The notes under the pieces were generated by a model, which saw only the letters and a program-made list of their open reading frames with translations, was not told where the DNA came from and did no database searches. Shown here one piece after another: positions 26,672 through 35,897 of a stretch of 64,000 bases of DNA (position 1 is the first letter of the stretch; every line of letters begins with the position of its first letter). Where the stretch lies: the NCBI RefSeq assembly GCF_013694245.2, contig NZ_CP059322.2, forward strand, positions 802,001 to 866,000, given 5' to 3'. Made by a program: the position numbers and the translations under genes. The DNA is from Micromonospora ferruginea. Lineage in GTDB: Bacteria; Actinomycetota; Actinomycetes; Mycobacteriales; Micromonosporaceae.

Positions 26672-27516
26672 AGCGGGGGCGGCCCCAGCCGACCCTCGCC
26701 GACCCGGACGCGGAACCCGACACCGAGGACCACTGGTCCTCCTGGGACCAGGCCGTCCACGGTCCCGAGCCGCACCCGGCCTGGCTGGTCACCGAGCTGG
26801 CCGCCCGCGACACCGAGCTGGGTGTGCTCAAGACCGGCAAGGAGGCGGACGTCCATCTGGTCCGGCGCGCCGTGCCGGACACCGACCGCGGCTGCCTGCT
26901 CGCGGCCAAGCGCTACCGGGACGCCCAGCACCGGCTGTTCCACCGCGACGCCGGTTACCTGGAGGGCCGCCGGGTCCGCCGCTCGCGGGAGATGCGGGCG
27001 ATGACCGGCCGCACCGCGTTCGGCCGGCAGATGATCGCCGGGCAGTGGGCGGCGGCCGAGTTCGCCGCGCTGTCCCGGCTCTGGGAGATCGGCGCCGAAT
27101 CCGGGCGGATCGCCGTGCCCTACCCGGTGCAGTTGCTCGGCACCGAGCTGATGCTGGAGTTCGTGGGTGACGCCGAGGCGGGGGAGGCCGCGCCCCGGCT
27201 GGCCCAGGTCCGGCCCACCGACGCCGAGCTGGCCGACCTGTGGGAGCAGATGGTCGAGGCGCTGGTGGTGCTCGCCCGCGCCGGGTACGCCCACGGCGAC
27301 CTGTCCCCGTACAACCTCCTGGTGCACGCGGGCCGGCTGGTCATGATCGACCTGCCGCAGGTGGTGGACGTGGTGGCCAACCCGCAGGGAGGCGAGTTCC
27401 TGGCCCGCGACGTGCGGGTGGTGGCCGCCTGGTTCACCGCCCGGGGGCTGCCGGCGTCCGCCACCGACCCGGTGGCGTTGACCGAGACGCTGTTGCGGGA
27501 GGCGGGGATCCGCTGA
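26590..27516 (+). CDS. RIO-like serine/threonine protein kinase
   Basis: A 308-residue RIO1-type atypical kinase. The nucleotide loop is GVLKTGKEADVHLV, the ATP Lys is in LLAAKRYRD, the catalytic loop is YAHGDLSPYNLLV and the metal-binding Asp is in LVMIDLPQVVDV. RIO kinases lack substrate-binding subdomains and in eukaryotes and archaea mature the small ribosomal subunit; the bacterial role is unclear. The N-terminal 45 residues are charged and Pro-rich (PQRRGRGKSRFDDDEPRF). GTG 26590 is the best start in frame but has a weak ribosome site. Confidence 0.87.
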   Translation: MRDPDLPAPQRRGRGKSRFDDDEPRFLKRGRPQPTLADPDAEPDTEDHWSSWDQAVHGPEPHPAWLVTELAARDTELGVLKTGKEADVHLVRRAVPDTDRGCLLAAKRYRDAQHRLFHRDAGYLEGRRVRRSREMRAMTGRTAFGRQMIAGQWAAAEFAALSRLWEIGAESGRIAVPYPVQLLGTELMLEFVGDAEAGEAAPRLAQVRPTDAELADLWEQMVEALVVLARAGYAHGDLSPYNLLVHAGRLVMIDLPQVVDVVANPQGGEFLARDVRVVAAWFTARGLPASATDPVALTETLLREAGIR

Positions 27517-27562
27517 TCCGCGGGGTGCCCCGGGCGGGATCGCTCCCGTCCGGGGCGCCGGG

Positions 27563-27811
27563 TCACTGGAGGTAGCGCTCGACCTCGGGCACCGGGCGCT
27601 CGCCCTGGGCGTCCGGGTCGCCGTGCGCCTGGCGCGCCGCCCGGCGGCGGCGGAGCAGGTCCCAGCACTGGTCCAGGGACTCCTCGAGGTGCCGCAGCCG
27701 CTCCCGGGCCTCGTCGTCGGTGCCGGCCTCGTGCTGCTGCGCGTCGGAGCGCAGGCGGTGCTCCTCGTCGACGAGTTCCGAGATCCGGCTCAGGATGGTC
27801 TTGTCGTCCAT
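27563..27811 (-). CDS. DUF2630 family protein
   Basis: An 82-residue, strongly charged helical protein matching actinobacterial DUF2630 (ILSRISELVDEEHRLR, then LRHLEESLDQCWDLLRRRRA, and the C-terminal EVERYLQ). Its heptad-like helices suggest a small coiled coil. The function of the family is unknown. It is convergent with the RIO kinase gene, 47 nt away. Confidence 0.88.
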   Translation of the reverse strand: MDDKTILSRISELVDEEHRLRSDAQQHEAGTDDEARERLRHLEESLDQCWDLLRRRRAARQAHGDPDAQGERPVPEVERYLQ

Positions 27812-27871
27812 GCCCGAAGCTTGGCACAGCGGAGGGCCCCGCGCCCGCGTTCCCGCGCCCGCGAGGCGCGT

Positions 27872-27926
27872 GTTAACAGGGGGCCCCGGCTATGCCGGAA
27901 ACGTTAAGCGGGGGCCCGGCCTTGCA
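27872..27926. repeat. GTTAA(C/G)-GGGGGCCC repeat, locus 1
   Basis: Two direct units, GTTAACAGGGGGCCCC and GTTAAGCGGGGGCCCG, start 31 nt apart (27872 and 27903). The same unit recurs at 39059-39106 and 46747-46793. The rest of the 295-nt gap at 27812-28106 is an unusually AT-rich stretch (27955-28045) that probably holds the promoter of the terpenoid operon. Confidence 0.65.
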
Positions 27927-28106
27927 CCGGAAGGCTTGCGGCGTGACGCATATCCCACCGGCTCCATTCTCGACATAGAGATTGTTGTTAAGTGAAATAT
28001 CCTCCGAGCTGTCTTTTGATTCGCGGCTCAGGATGGCATGCTCACGAGCAACGTTCACGGGTCGAGACGGGGTAGCGACCCTCAGTCAACCCGAGGGGGC
28101 GTTCAG

Positions 28107-29492
28107 GTGGCCGATTCGTCCGGCCCGTCCCGGCCCACCGGCCGGCCACGCACCGTGCCGCTGCGGCAGATCCTGCCCGCCGTCCTGCGGGACCCGGCCC
28201 GCGCGCTGATCGACGTCGGCAACCGCACCGACGGCGACATCGTCCGGCTCAACCTCGGCTCGTTCCGCCCCTACCTGGTCACCCACCCCCGGCACGTGCA
28301 GCACGTGCTGCGCGACCGGGCGGACAACTACGAACGGGCCGGCGACGGGCTGTTCTGGCGCCCGGTCAAGCGGCTGTTCGGCGAGGGCATCCTCGGCGAG
28401 GGGCAGATCTGGTCGGCCAGCCGCCGGATGCTCCAGCCGATGTTCACCGCCAAGCGGGTCGAGGCGCTCATCGACGGCATGGCCGAGGCCATCTCCGACG
28501 CGGTCGACGAGCTGGACGAGCCGTACCGCGCCGGGCGGCCGGTCGACATCGGAGTCGAGCAGGCCCGCATCGTCAGCCGGGCCATCATGAAGGTGCTCTT
28601 CGCCGACCGGATCTCGGTGCCGGACGCGATGCGGGTGATCGACGCCCAGGACCGCATCGCCACCGCCGTCATCCCCCGGATCGTGGTGCCGTTCGCGCCG
28701 CTGTCGCTGCCCATGCCGGGCGACCGCACGTTCCGCCGCGCGGTGCGCGTCGTCGACGACGTGCTGGTGCCGATCGTCCGGCAGACCCGTGACGAGGCCG
28801 ACTCCGGCGACGACATCATCTCCACGCTGTGGCAGGCCCGCACCGACGACGGCCGCCAGCTCGACGAGCGGCAGGTCCGCAACGACACCGTGGCCATGTT
28901 CGCCGCCACCACCGAGACCACCATCAACGTGCTGACCTGGGCCTGGCCGCACCTGCACCAGCACCCCGAGGTCGCCGAGCGGCTCTACGCCGAGATCGAC
29001 GAGGTGGTCGGCGGCGAGCCGGTACGCCGCGAGCACCTGGACCGGCTCACCTACACCAAGATGGTGCTGGACGAGCTGCTGCGGCTCTACCCGATCGGCT
29101 GGATCATCCCGCGCCGTGCGGTCGCCGACGACGTCATCGACGGCGTGCCCATCGAGGCCGGGGCGACCATGGCGGTCAGCCCGCTGATCACCCAGCGGAT
29201 GCGGCAGTTCTGGGACCGCCCGGACGAGTTCGACCCAGACCGGTTCCGGCCCGAGCAGGTCCGCGCCCGCCACCGCTACGCCCACTTCCCGTTCGGCGGC
29301 GGCCCGCACCAGTGCCTCGGCATGTACCTGTTCTATCTGGAGGCCCAGCTCATCCTCGCCACCATGCTCAGCCGCTACCGCTTCCGGCTGCGCCGCACCG
29401 ACGTACCCGGGTTGCGGCTGGCCGCGGCGCTGCGACCCCGCCAACGGGTCGAGCTGACCCTGCTCGCCGCCGGCCGGGCGGAGTCGGCGTGA
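28107..29492 (+). CDS. Cytochrome P450, first gene of a terpenoid operon
   Basis: A 461-residue P450 without a membrane anchor. The heme ligand is Cys403 in FPFGGGPHQCLGMY, the K-helix ExxR is in VLDELLRLYP, and the I-helix AATTETTINV replaces the commoner AGxET/DT. It probably oxidises the product of the two cyclases it is translationally coupled to: GTGA at 29489-29492 joins it to the class I gene. GTG 28107 is preceded by GAGGGGG. No ferredoxin or reductase gene is nearby, so electrons come from elsewhere. Confidence 0.9.
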   Translation: MADSSGPSRPTGRPRTVPLRQILPAVLRDPARALIDVGNRTDGDIVRLNLGSFRPYLVTHPRHVQHVLRDRADNYERAGDGLFWRPVKRLFGEGILGEGQIWSASRRMLQPMFTAKRVEALIDGMAEAISDAVDELDEPYRAGRPVDIGVEQARIVSRAIMKVLFADRISVPDAMRVIDAQDRIATAVIPRIVVPFAPLSLPMPGDRTFRRAVRVVDDVLVPIVRQTRDEADSGDDIISTLWQARTDDGRQLDERQVRNDTVAMFAATTETTINVLTWAWPHLHQHPEVAERLYAEIDEVVGGEPVRREHLDRLTYTKMVLDELLRLYPIGWIIPRRAVADDVIDGVPIEAGATMAVSPLITQRMRQFWDRPDEFDPDRFRPEQVRARHRYAHFPFGGGPHQCLGMYLFYLEAQLILATMLSRYRFRLRRTDVPGLRLAAALRPRQRVELTLLAAGRAESA

Positions 29493-30364
29493 CCGGCGCA
29501 CCGGCGCCCGACCCGATCGAAGCCGCCGCGGAGCAGGGACGGATCTGCGCGCTCGCCGCGCACGGCCAGCGCGGCCTGCGCAAGGTCGCCGCCGCGCACC
29601 CGGAGCTGTTCCCCGGTGAGCCGTTCGACGCGACGCTGTTCAGCAGCATCGCCTCGGCCATGGCGTTCAGCGCCCCCTGGCACACGGCCGCCGAGCTGGC
29701 CGTCACCAACCGGGCCGTGCTGTGGGGCTTCGCCGTCGACTGGCAGGTCGACCACCAGGCGACCAGCCGGGCCGAGGTCGACCGGATCGCGGCCACCTGC
29801 CTGGGCGTGCTCGACGGTGTCGCCACCGACGACCCGCTGGGCCGGTTCCTCGCCGAGCTGCGCGACGACGTCGCCGCCGCGCCCGGCTACCCCGCGCTGC
29901 GCGGCCGCTGGCGCGCCAGCATGGAACGCACGTTGGACGCGATGGCCCGGGAGTGGACGTGGCGCGCCACCGGCCGCCCGACGCTGGCCGAATACCTGGC
30001 CAACGCGGACAACCTCGCCGCCACCGTGGTCAACGTGGCCCACTGGATCCACACCGGATCGGTGACCGACGCCGCCGCGCTGGACCGGCTGGTCGAGGTC
30101 GGCGACGAGGTGCAGCGGGCCCTGCGCCTGGTCAACGACCTGGGCACCCACCGCCGCGACGTGGAGTCCGGCGACCTCAACGCGTTGCTGCTGGTGGATG
30201 ACCCGGCGGAGATCGAACGACGGTTCGCCGAGCAGGTCGAGCACTGCCGCGTGCTGCTGGCGAAACTGGCCGGCGAGGCGCCCCGGGAGGCCGACTTCCT
30301 GTCCCGGCAGCTCGGCTACACCACCGGGTTCTACCGGCACACCGACTTCTGGGGCGTGCGGTGA
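29489..30364 (+). CDS. Class I terpene synthase (probably diterpene)
   Basis: A 291-residue all-helical protein typical of bacterial class I terpene synthases. The aspartate-rich helix reads VDWQVDH (Asp84, Asp88) rather than DDxxD. The second metal site is LVNDLGTHRRDVE, with Asn216, Asp217, Thr220 and Asp224, close to the NSE/DTE motif; WGF and WIHTGSV also fit. It would ionise the diphosphate made by the coupled class II cyclase and close further rings. The pairing with a class II enzyme implies a C20 substrate. GTGA overlaps join it to both neighbours. Confidence 0.82.
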   Translation: MTGAPAPDPIEAAAEQGRICALAAHGQRGLRKVAAAHPELFPGEPFDATLFSSIASAMAFSAPWHTAAELAVTNRAVLWGFAVDWQVDHQATSRAEVDRIAATCLGVLDGVATDDPLGRFLAELRDDVAAAPGYPALRGRWRASMERTLDAMAREWTWRATGRPTLAEYLANADNLAATVVNVAHWIHTGSVTDAAALDRLVEVGDEVQRALRLVNDLGTHRRDVESGDLNALLLVDDPAEIERRFAEQVEHCRVLLAKLAGEAPREADFLSRQLGYTTGFYRHTDFWGVR

Positions 30365-31914
30365 GCCTCACCGCCGAGCCCGCGACCCGTACCTGGCCGG
30401 TGCGCGAGCTGGTCGACGCGCTCGCCCACGACCCGGCCGGGCAGACCTCGCCGTCGGTCTACGAGACCGGCCGGCTGGTCGCGCTCGCGCCGTGGCTGCC
30501 CGGCCACGACGCGCGCCTGGCCTGGCTGCTCGACCAGCAGCGCCCGGACGGCGGCTGGGGCGGCCCCGGCGGCTACGCGCTGGTGCCGACGTTGAGCGCC
30601 GTCGAGGCGCTGCTGGCCGTGCTGCACCGGGACGGCCCGGCCCCGGCGTCGGCCGCCGCCGCGCACCGGGGGCTGGCGTTCCTGGCCGGCGCGCTGCACG
30701 GTGACACCCCGCCCGACCTGCCGGCCACCGACCTGATCGTGCCGGCGCTGCGGGACGCCGTCGACCGGCATCTCACCGGGCCGGCGGGTCCGCCGCCCGG
30801 GCTGGCCGGGTGGGCGGACCGGCCCCGCCTGCCGCTGCCGGCCGGTCTCGACCCGACCCGGCTGAGCCGGGTACGCGGAATGCTGGCCGCCGGTCGGCCC
30901 GTCCCGGAGAAGCTGGCGCACGCGCTGGAGGTGGCCGGCGAACTGGCCCACCGGGCGGCGGGCGTCCGGCCCTCGTCGAGCGGGGCGGTGGGCGCCTCAC
31001 CGGCCGCCACGGCCGCCTGGCTCGGCCGGCCCGAACCCGGCGCCGCCCTGGACTACCTGCGAGCCGTCGCCCGGTCCGGCCCGGTGCCCTGCGCCAGCCC
31101 GATCACCGTCTTCGAGCGGGCCTGGGTGCTCGCCGTGCTGATCCGGGCCGGTGTCCCGGTGCGCGCGCCCGAGCCGGTCCTGACCGCGCTGCGCGCCGCC
31201 GTGGGCGGCTCCGGCGCGGCCACCGCGCCAGGGCTGCCGGCCGACGCCGACACCACGGCCGTCGCGCTCTACGCGCTGGCCCGGCTGGGTCGGCCGCTCG
31301 GCGTCGGGCCGCTCGCCGGGTACGACACCGGGCGGCACTTCTGCACCTGGCCGGGGGAGGACGGGGCGTCGCTGACCACCAACGCGCACGTGCTCGACGC
31401 GCTCGGCGAGCACCCGAGCCGGCCCGGCGTCACGGCGGCCCGGCGGCGGGTGACCGAGTGGCTGGTGGCGCGGCAGGAGGCGGACGGGCGGTGGGACGAC
31501 CGCTGGCACGCCTCGGCCTACTACGCCACGTACGCGGTGCTGCTCGCCCTGGCCGACCACGCGCCCGACGGCGCGGCCCGGGCCGCGGTGGAGCGGGGCG
31601 TCGGCTGGCTGCTCGACACGCAGCGGCCGGACGGCTCCTGGGGCCGCTGGCACGGCACCGCCGAGGAGACCGCGTACGCGGTGCTCGCCCTGGCCGGCGC
31701 CGGCCGGGCCGGGGACGCGCGGGTCGCCGCCGCGCTGGCCCGGGGCCGCGATCGACTGTCCGAGCTGGACGGAAGCGACGGCGGGCCGGCGCTCTGGCAC
31801 GACAAGGACCTGTATCGGCCGACGTTGATCGTGCGCGCGGCGGTGCTGGCCGCCTCGGGCCGCGCGGGCTGGGCATCGACGTACCGGGCACCTGCCATGA
31901 TCAGGATCGCTTGA
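30361..31914 (+). CDS. Class II diterpene cyclase (DxDTT type)
   Basis: A 517-residue alpha/alpha-barrel protein of the prenyltransferase/squalene-cyclase repeat family. The protonating motif is Asp295-Ala-Asp297-Thr-Thr (PADADTTAVALYAL), the class II site with DxDTT instead of DxDD, as I recall also for M. tuberculosis Rv3377c. QW-type repeats are visible at LDQQRPDGGWGG, RQEADGRWDDRW and DTQRPDGSWGRWHG. It probably cyclises geranylgeranyl diphosphate to a labdane- or halimane-type diphosphate; the product is not predictable. No GGPP synthase lies in this window. Confidence 0.87.
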   Translation: MSLTAEPATRTWPVRELVDALAHDPAGQTSPSVYETGRLVALAPWLPGHDARLAWLLDQQRPDGGWGGPGGYALVPTLSAVEALLAVLHRDGPAPASAAAAHRGLAFLAGALHGDTPPDLPATDLIVPALRDAVDRHLTGPAGPPPGLAGWADRPRLPLPAGLDPTRLSRVRGMLAAGRPVPEKLAHALEVAGELAHRAAGVRPSSSGAVGASPAATAAWLGRPEPGAALDYLRAVARSGPVPCASPITVFERAWVLAVLIRAGVPVRAPEPVLTALRAAVGGSGAATAPGLPADADTTAVALYALARLGRPLGVGPLAGYDTGRHFCTWPGEDGASLTTNAHVLDALGEHPSRPGVTAARRRVTEWLVARQEADGRWDDRWHASAYYATYAVLLALADHAPDGAARAAVERGVGWLLDTQRPDGSWGRWHGTAEETAYAVLALAGAGRAGDARVAAALARGRDRLSELDGSDGGPALWHDKDLYRPTLIVRAAVLAASGRAGWASTYRAPAMIRIA

Positions 31915-31940
31915 ATGGAGTTCACGACGGCTGCTAGCGT
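31911..31940 (+). promoter_or_regulatory. Predicted conservon promoter overlapping the cyclase stop
   Basis: TTGAAT (31911-31916), an 18-nt spacer and TAGCGT (31935-31940). The -35 box overlaps the TGA of the class II cyclase (31912-31914). This gives cvnABCD its own promoter, although read-through from the terpenoid operon is also possible since no terminator lies between. Confidence 0.5.
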
Positions 31941-31994
31941 GCGCCGGAGTCGATCGGATTTCGAGCCGACCGGAGACCGGGCCAGGACGGTGTG

Positions 31995-34430
31995 ATGGGT
32001 TCCCGCAGTACGAATCTCCGTACGAAGATCATCGCCCTGCTGGCGTCGCTGGTCGCGCTCTGGGGCTTCGCGGCCTGGGTGACCGTGCGCGACGGGTTCA
32101 ACCTGCTCGGCGTGCAGGCGCTCAACGCGCGCGTCTTCGAGCCGAGCGACCCGCTGCTGCTGGAGCTGCAGAACGAGCGCCGGCTCTCGTTGCGCTACCT
32201 GGGCGAGTCCGACCCCGGGCAGTTGCAGGAGTTGCAGGCCCAGCGCGGGCGCACCGACTCCGCGGCCGCCACACTGTGGAAGTCGGTGCAGGACTGGCGT
32301 ACCGAGGTCCCGGCCAGCGACGAGCTGGAGCAGCGGCTCGCCGAGCTGAAGTCCGAGCTGGGCCAGCTCACCCAGGTCCGGGACGAGGTCGGCCGCAAGA
32401 CCATCGACCGGACCGCCACCCTGTCCGCGTACGACGAGGCGGTCGACGGGATCTTCGCGGTCTTCGACGCGCTCGGCGGCCTCGACGACGACCAGATCGC
32501 CCGGGACACCGCCGCGCTGATCGACCTGAACCGCTCCCGCGAGCTGCTGTCCCAACAGGACGCCCTGCTCACCGGCGCGGTCGCGGCCAACCGGCTGACC
32601 GTCGCCGAGCAGACCGCGTTCGCCCGGCTGGTCGGCGCGCAGTGGTTCCTCGCCGACCGCACCGCCCGCGAGCTGGCCCCGAGCGACCGGGCCCGCTATC
32701 AGCAGATGGTCGAGGGCGAGGCGTTCGGGCAGCTCCGCACCCTGCAGGACCGGGTGCTCGCGGCCAAGGGCGAGGACGTGCGTCCCCCGCTCACCGCCGA
32801 CGCCTGGCGGGCCGCCGCCGACCGGGCGATGGCCGACCTGCGCGGGGTGATCCTCGCCGGTGGTGAGGACATCGTGTCCCGGGCCACCCCGGTCGCCGTC
32901 GGCGTCATCGTCCGGCTGGTGCTCGCCGCCGGTCTCGGCCTGATCGCCGTCGTCGCGTCCGTCATCGTCTCGATCACCACGGCCCGGGCGCTGGTCCGGC
33001 AGTTGGAACGGCTGCGCGAGGCGGCGTTCCGACTGGCCAACGAGCGGCTGCCCAGCGTGGTGGAACGGCTCGGCCGGGGCGAGGAGGTGGACGTCCAACG
33101 GGAGGCGCCACCGTTGCAGTTCGGCGACGACGAGATCGGCCAGGTCGGCAAGGCCTTCAACGTGGTGCAGGAGACCGCCGTCCGGATCGCCGTCGAGCAG
33201 GCCGAGCTGCGCCGCAGCGTCCGCGACGTGTTCCTGAGCCTGGCCCGGCGCACCCAGGCGCTGGTGCACCGCCAGCTCACCCTGCTCGACGCCATGGAAC
33301 GCCGGGAGCACGACGCCGAGGAGCTGGAGGACCTGTTCCGGGTCGACCACCTGGCCACCCGGATGCGGCGCAACGCGGAGAACCTGATCGTGCTCTCCGG
33401 GTCGACCCCGGGCCGCGCCTGGCGGCGCAGCGTGCCGATGGTCGACGTGGTGCGCGGCGCGGTCGCCGAGGTCGAGGACTACACCCGGGTCACCGTCCGG
33501 CCGCTGGGCGCGGTGTCGCTGACCGGTCGCGCGGTCGGTGACGTGATCCACCTGCTGGCCGAGCTGATCGAGAACGGCCTGTCCTTCTCGCCGCCGCAGA
33601 CCACCGTCGAGGTCCGCGGCCAGTTGGTCGCCAACGGCTTCGCCATCGAGATCGAGGACCGGGGCCTCGGCATGAGCGGCGACGAGCTGGCCGCCGCGAA
33701 CGCGCGCATCGTCGACCGTTCCGAGCTGAACCTGGCCGACGCGGCCCGGCTCGGCCTCTTCGTGGTCAGCCGGCTCACCGAGCGGCACGGCGTGCGGGTG
33801 CAGCTCCGCGAGTCCGCCTACGGCGGGACCACCGCGGTGGTGCTGATCCCGCGCGAGCTGATCGCCGAGGACACCAACGGCTTCGTCGGGGCCCCCGAGG
33901 TGACCGCCGCGCCGGCGCCGGCCGACGAGCCGGTCGAGACGCCGCCCGCCGCCGCTGACGAGACCGTCGCGGTCCGGCCGGTCGAGGCCGGCGACAGCAC
34001 GGCGACCACCCCGGAGGACAGCGGCACGCCGGAGGTCGAGCCGGAGCCGGAGGCGCCCCGGCTGACCCCGTCCGGGCTGCCGGCGCGTACCCGCAAACGG
34101 CAGTCGGCGGTGGCCGGGCCGACCGCGGAGCTGGCCATGGTCGAGACCCGCGCCGCACCGGCGGCGGCCGACGCGGCCCCGCCGGTCACCGACGCCGGGT
34201 TGCCGGTCCGGGTGCGCCAGGCCAGTCTGAACCCGGAGCTGCGGCACGAGCAGTCCGATGCGGACGACGACGGGGCGGAGGACGCGGCGCGCGCGCCCGA
34301 GCAGGTGCGCCGGATGATGAGCTCCTACCAGAGCGGAACCCGACGCGGCCGCACCGACGCGGCGCGGCTGCTCGGCGGGGCGCGCGGGGCCGGCGGCGGG
34401 CCGGCCGACGACAACGAGCAGGCCACCTGA
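31995..34430 (+). CDS. cvnA: Conservon sensor histidine kinase-like protein (CvnA)
   Basis: An 811-residue membrane protein. A helix lies at about residues 10-28, an extracellular nitrate/nitrite-sensor-like helical domain follows to about 290, then a second membrane helix (about 297-325), a HAMP-like linker, a degenerate H-box region (LARRTQALVHRQLTLLDAME) and a HATPase domain with N-box ELIENGLSFSPP near residue 523 and G-box EDRGLGMSG. The tail beyond 630 is long, acidic and Pro-rich. Conservon kinases head a membrane complex that controls a small G-protein. ATG 31995 is placed 7 nt after AGGA. Confidence 0.9.
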   Translation: MGSRSTNLRTKIIALLASLVALWGFAAWVTVRDGFNLLGVQALNARVFEPSDPLLLELQNERRLSLRYLGESDPGQLQELQAQRGRTDSAAATLWKSVQDWRTEVPASDELEQRLAELKSELGQLTQVRDEVGRKTIDRTATLSAYDEAVDGIFAVFDALGGLDDDQIARDTAALIDLNRSRELLSQQDALLTGAVAANRLTVAEQTAFARLVGAQWFLADRTARELAPSDRARYQQMVEGEAFGQLRTLQDRVLAAKGEDVRPPLTADAWRAAADRAMADLRGVILAGGEDIVSRATPVAVGVIVRLVLAAGLGLIAVVASVIVSITTARALVRQLERLREAAFRLANERLPSVVERLGRGEEVDVQREAPPLQFGDDEIGQVGKAFNVVQETAVRIAVEQAELRRSVRDVFLSLARRTQALVHRQLTLLDAMERREHDAEELEDLFRVDHLATRMRRNAENLIVLSGSTPGRAWRRSVPMVDVVRGAVAEVEDYTRVTVRPLGAVSLTGRAVGDVIHLLAELIENGLSFSPPQTTVEVRGQLVANGFAIEIEDRGLGMSGDELAAANARIVDRSELNLADAARLGLFVVSRLTERHGVRVQLRESAYGGTTAVVLIPRELIAEDTNGFVGAPEVTAAPAPADEPVETPPAAADETVAVRPVEAGDSTATTPEDSGTPEVEPEPEAPRLTPSGLPARTRKRQSAVAGPTAELAMVETRAAPAAADAAPPVTDAGLPVRVRQASLNPELRHEQSDADDDGAEDAARAPEQVRRMMSSYQSGTRRGRTDAARLLGGARGAGGGPADDNEQAT

Positions 34431-34496
34431 CCGGACGTCGACGCGGACGGATCCGGGACGAGAACGGCACACCAGCCGGGGAGAAGAGGACGACGA

Positions 34497-34922
34497 GTGG
34501 CGCAGAAGACGGCTTCGAGCGCGGATCTTGCGTGGCTGCTGGATGACCTGGTCGGCCGGGTCAAGCAGGCGGAACACGCCGTGGCGCTCTCCACCGACGG
34601 ACTGCTGATGGCCTCGTCCCGCGGGTTGAGCCGGGACGACGGCGAGCACCTGGCGGCGATGGCGGCGGGCATCCAGAGCCTCGCCCGCGGCGCCGGCAAG
34701 CGGTTCGGCGGTGGTCAGGTGCAGCAGACCATCATCGAGATGCAGTCCTCCTTCCTCTTCGTCACCGCGGCCGGCCGCAACGCCTGCCTCGCGGTGCTCG
34801 CGTCGGAGGACGCGGACGTCGGCCTGATCGCGTACGAGATGGCCATGCTCGTCACCCGGGTCGGCCGGTTCGTCGCGTCACCGACCAGGGAACAGCCCCT
34901 CGGCGAGAACGCGGCGCGATGA
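34497..34922 (+). CDS. cvnB: Conservon roadblock/LC7 protein (CvnB)
   Basis: A 141-residue roadblock/LC7 domain protein (DLAWLLDDLVGRVKQAEHAV, DGLLMASSRGLSRDDGEHL, MQSSFLFVTAAGRNACLAVL), likely the G-protein regulatory partner in the conservon, as MglB is for MglA. The GTG at 34497 follows AGAGGA by 7 nt. It overlaps cvnC by ATGA (34919-34922). Confidence 0.93.
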   Translation: MAQKTASSADLAWLLDDLVGRVKQAEHAVALSTDGLLMASSRGLSRDDGEHLAAMAAGIQSLARGAGKRFGGGQVQQTIIEMQSSFLFVTAAGRNACLAVLASEDADVGLIAYEMAMLVTRVGRFVASPTREQPLGENAAR

Positions 34923-35308
34923 CCGGCCCGGGGGAGCCCACGGAGCAGGAGTGGGTGGACGACCACGCGGGCCCGGTGGTTCGCCCGTACGCGGTGACCG
35001 GCGGCCGGGCGCGCCCGGTGACCGGCACGTTCGATCTGATCTCCCTGGTGACCGCGACGCGGAACGAGGTGGGGTCGGAGTCCGGGCTCGGCCCGGAGCA
35101 CGTGGCGATCGTGGGCCTCTGCCAGCGGATCCAGTCCGTGGCCGAGATCGCCGCCCATCTCGACCTGCCCGTGGGCACCGTCCGGGTCCTCCTGGGAGAC
35201 CTGGCCGCCCGCAGCCTGGTGCAGGTACGCGAGCCGCGCGCGACCCCCGCCGGCCTTCCCGACGAGCACGTTTTCGAGGCGGTAATCAATGGACTACGGG
35301 CGCTCTGA
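34919..35308 (+). CDS. cvnC: Conservon DUF742 protein (CvnC)
   Basis: A 129-residue DUF742 protein with the family start VVRPYAVTGGRARP and a winged-helix-like C-terminal half (HVAIVGLCQRIQSVAEIAAH, then VGTVRVLLGDLAARSLVQV). It is the fixed third gene of conservons and probably bridges kinase and GTPase. It starts inside the cvnB stop and runs 20 nt into cvnD. Confidence 0.93.
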   Translation: MTGPGEPTEQEWVDDHAGPVVRPYAVTGGRARPVTGTFDLISLVTATRNEVGSESGLGPEHVAIVGLCQRIQSVAEIAAHLDLPVGTVRVLLGDLAARSLVQVREPRATPAGLPDEHVFEAVINGLRAL

Positions 35309-35897
35309 GCGGCCGGCGGGAGCGGCGCCGCTGCCCACCGCGATCAAGATCCTGATCGCCGGCGGTTTCGGCGTGGGCAAGACCACCATGGTCGGCGCGG
35401 TCAGCGAGACCAGGCCGTTGCGCACCGAGGAGGTGCTGACCGAGACCGGGATCGGCATCGACGACCTGTCCGGTGTGGAGGCGAAGTCGACCACCACCGT
35501 GGCGATGGACTTCGGCCGGATCACCATCAGCGACGACCTGGTGCTCTACCTGTTCGGCACGCCCGGTCAGGACCGGTTCTGGTTCGTCTGGGACGAGCTG
35601 GCGCTCGGCGCGCTCGGCGCGGTGGTGCTCGCCGACACCCGCCGGCTGGCCGACTGCTTCCCGTCGATCGACTACTTCGAGGGACGGGGCACGCCGTTCG
35701 TGGTGGCGGTGAACTGCTTCGAGGGCGCCCGCACGTTCCGGCTGGACGAGGTGCAGGCGGCGCTCGACCTGGACCCGGGCGTGCCGGTGGTGCTCTGCGA
35801 CGCGCGGCAGCGCGAGTCCGCCAAGGAGGTGCTGATCACGCTGCTGGAGCACGCCATGAAGCTGCGGGAGGCGCGGCGGCGGGCCGCCGGTGACTGA
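35289..35897 (+). CDS. cvnD: Conservon small GTPase (CvnD)
   Basis: A 202-residue Ras-like G-protein of the MglA/CvnD group: P-loop GGFGVGKTTMVGAVSE, switch II region LYLFGTPGQDRFWFVWDEL and a nucleotide-base motif VAVNCFEGA in place of NKxD. Conservon GTPases are thought to relay signals for development or secondary metabolism. The ATG lies inside cvnC, and its last 8 nt overlap the GNAT gene. No cvnE-type P450 follows, but a P450/cyclase operon lies directly upstream of cvnA. Confidence 0.93.
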   Translation: MDYGRSERPAGAAPLPTAIKILIAGGFGVGKTTMVGAVSETRPLRTEEVLTETGIGIDDLSGVEAKSTTTVAMDFGRITISDDLVLYLFGTPGQDRFWFVWDELALGALGAVVLADTRRLADCFPSIDYFEGRGTPFVVAVNCFEGARTFRLDEVQAALDLDPGVPVVLCDARQRESAKEVLITLLEHAMKLREARRRAAGD

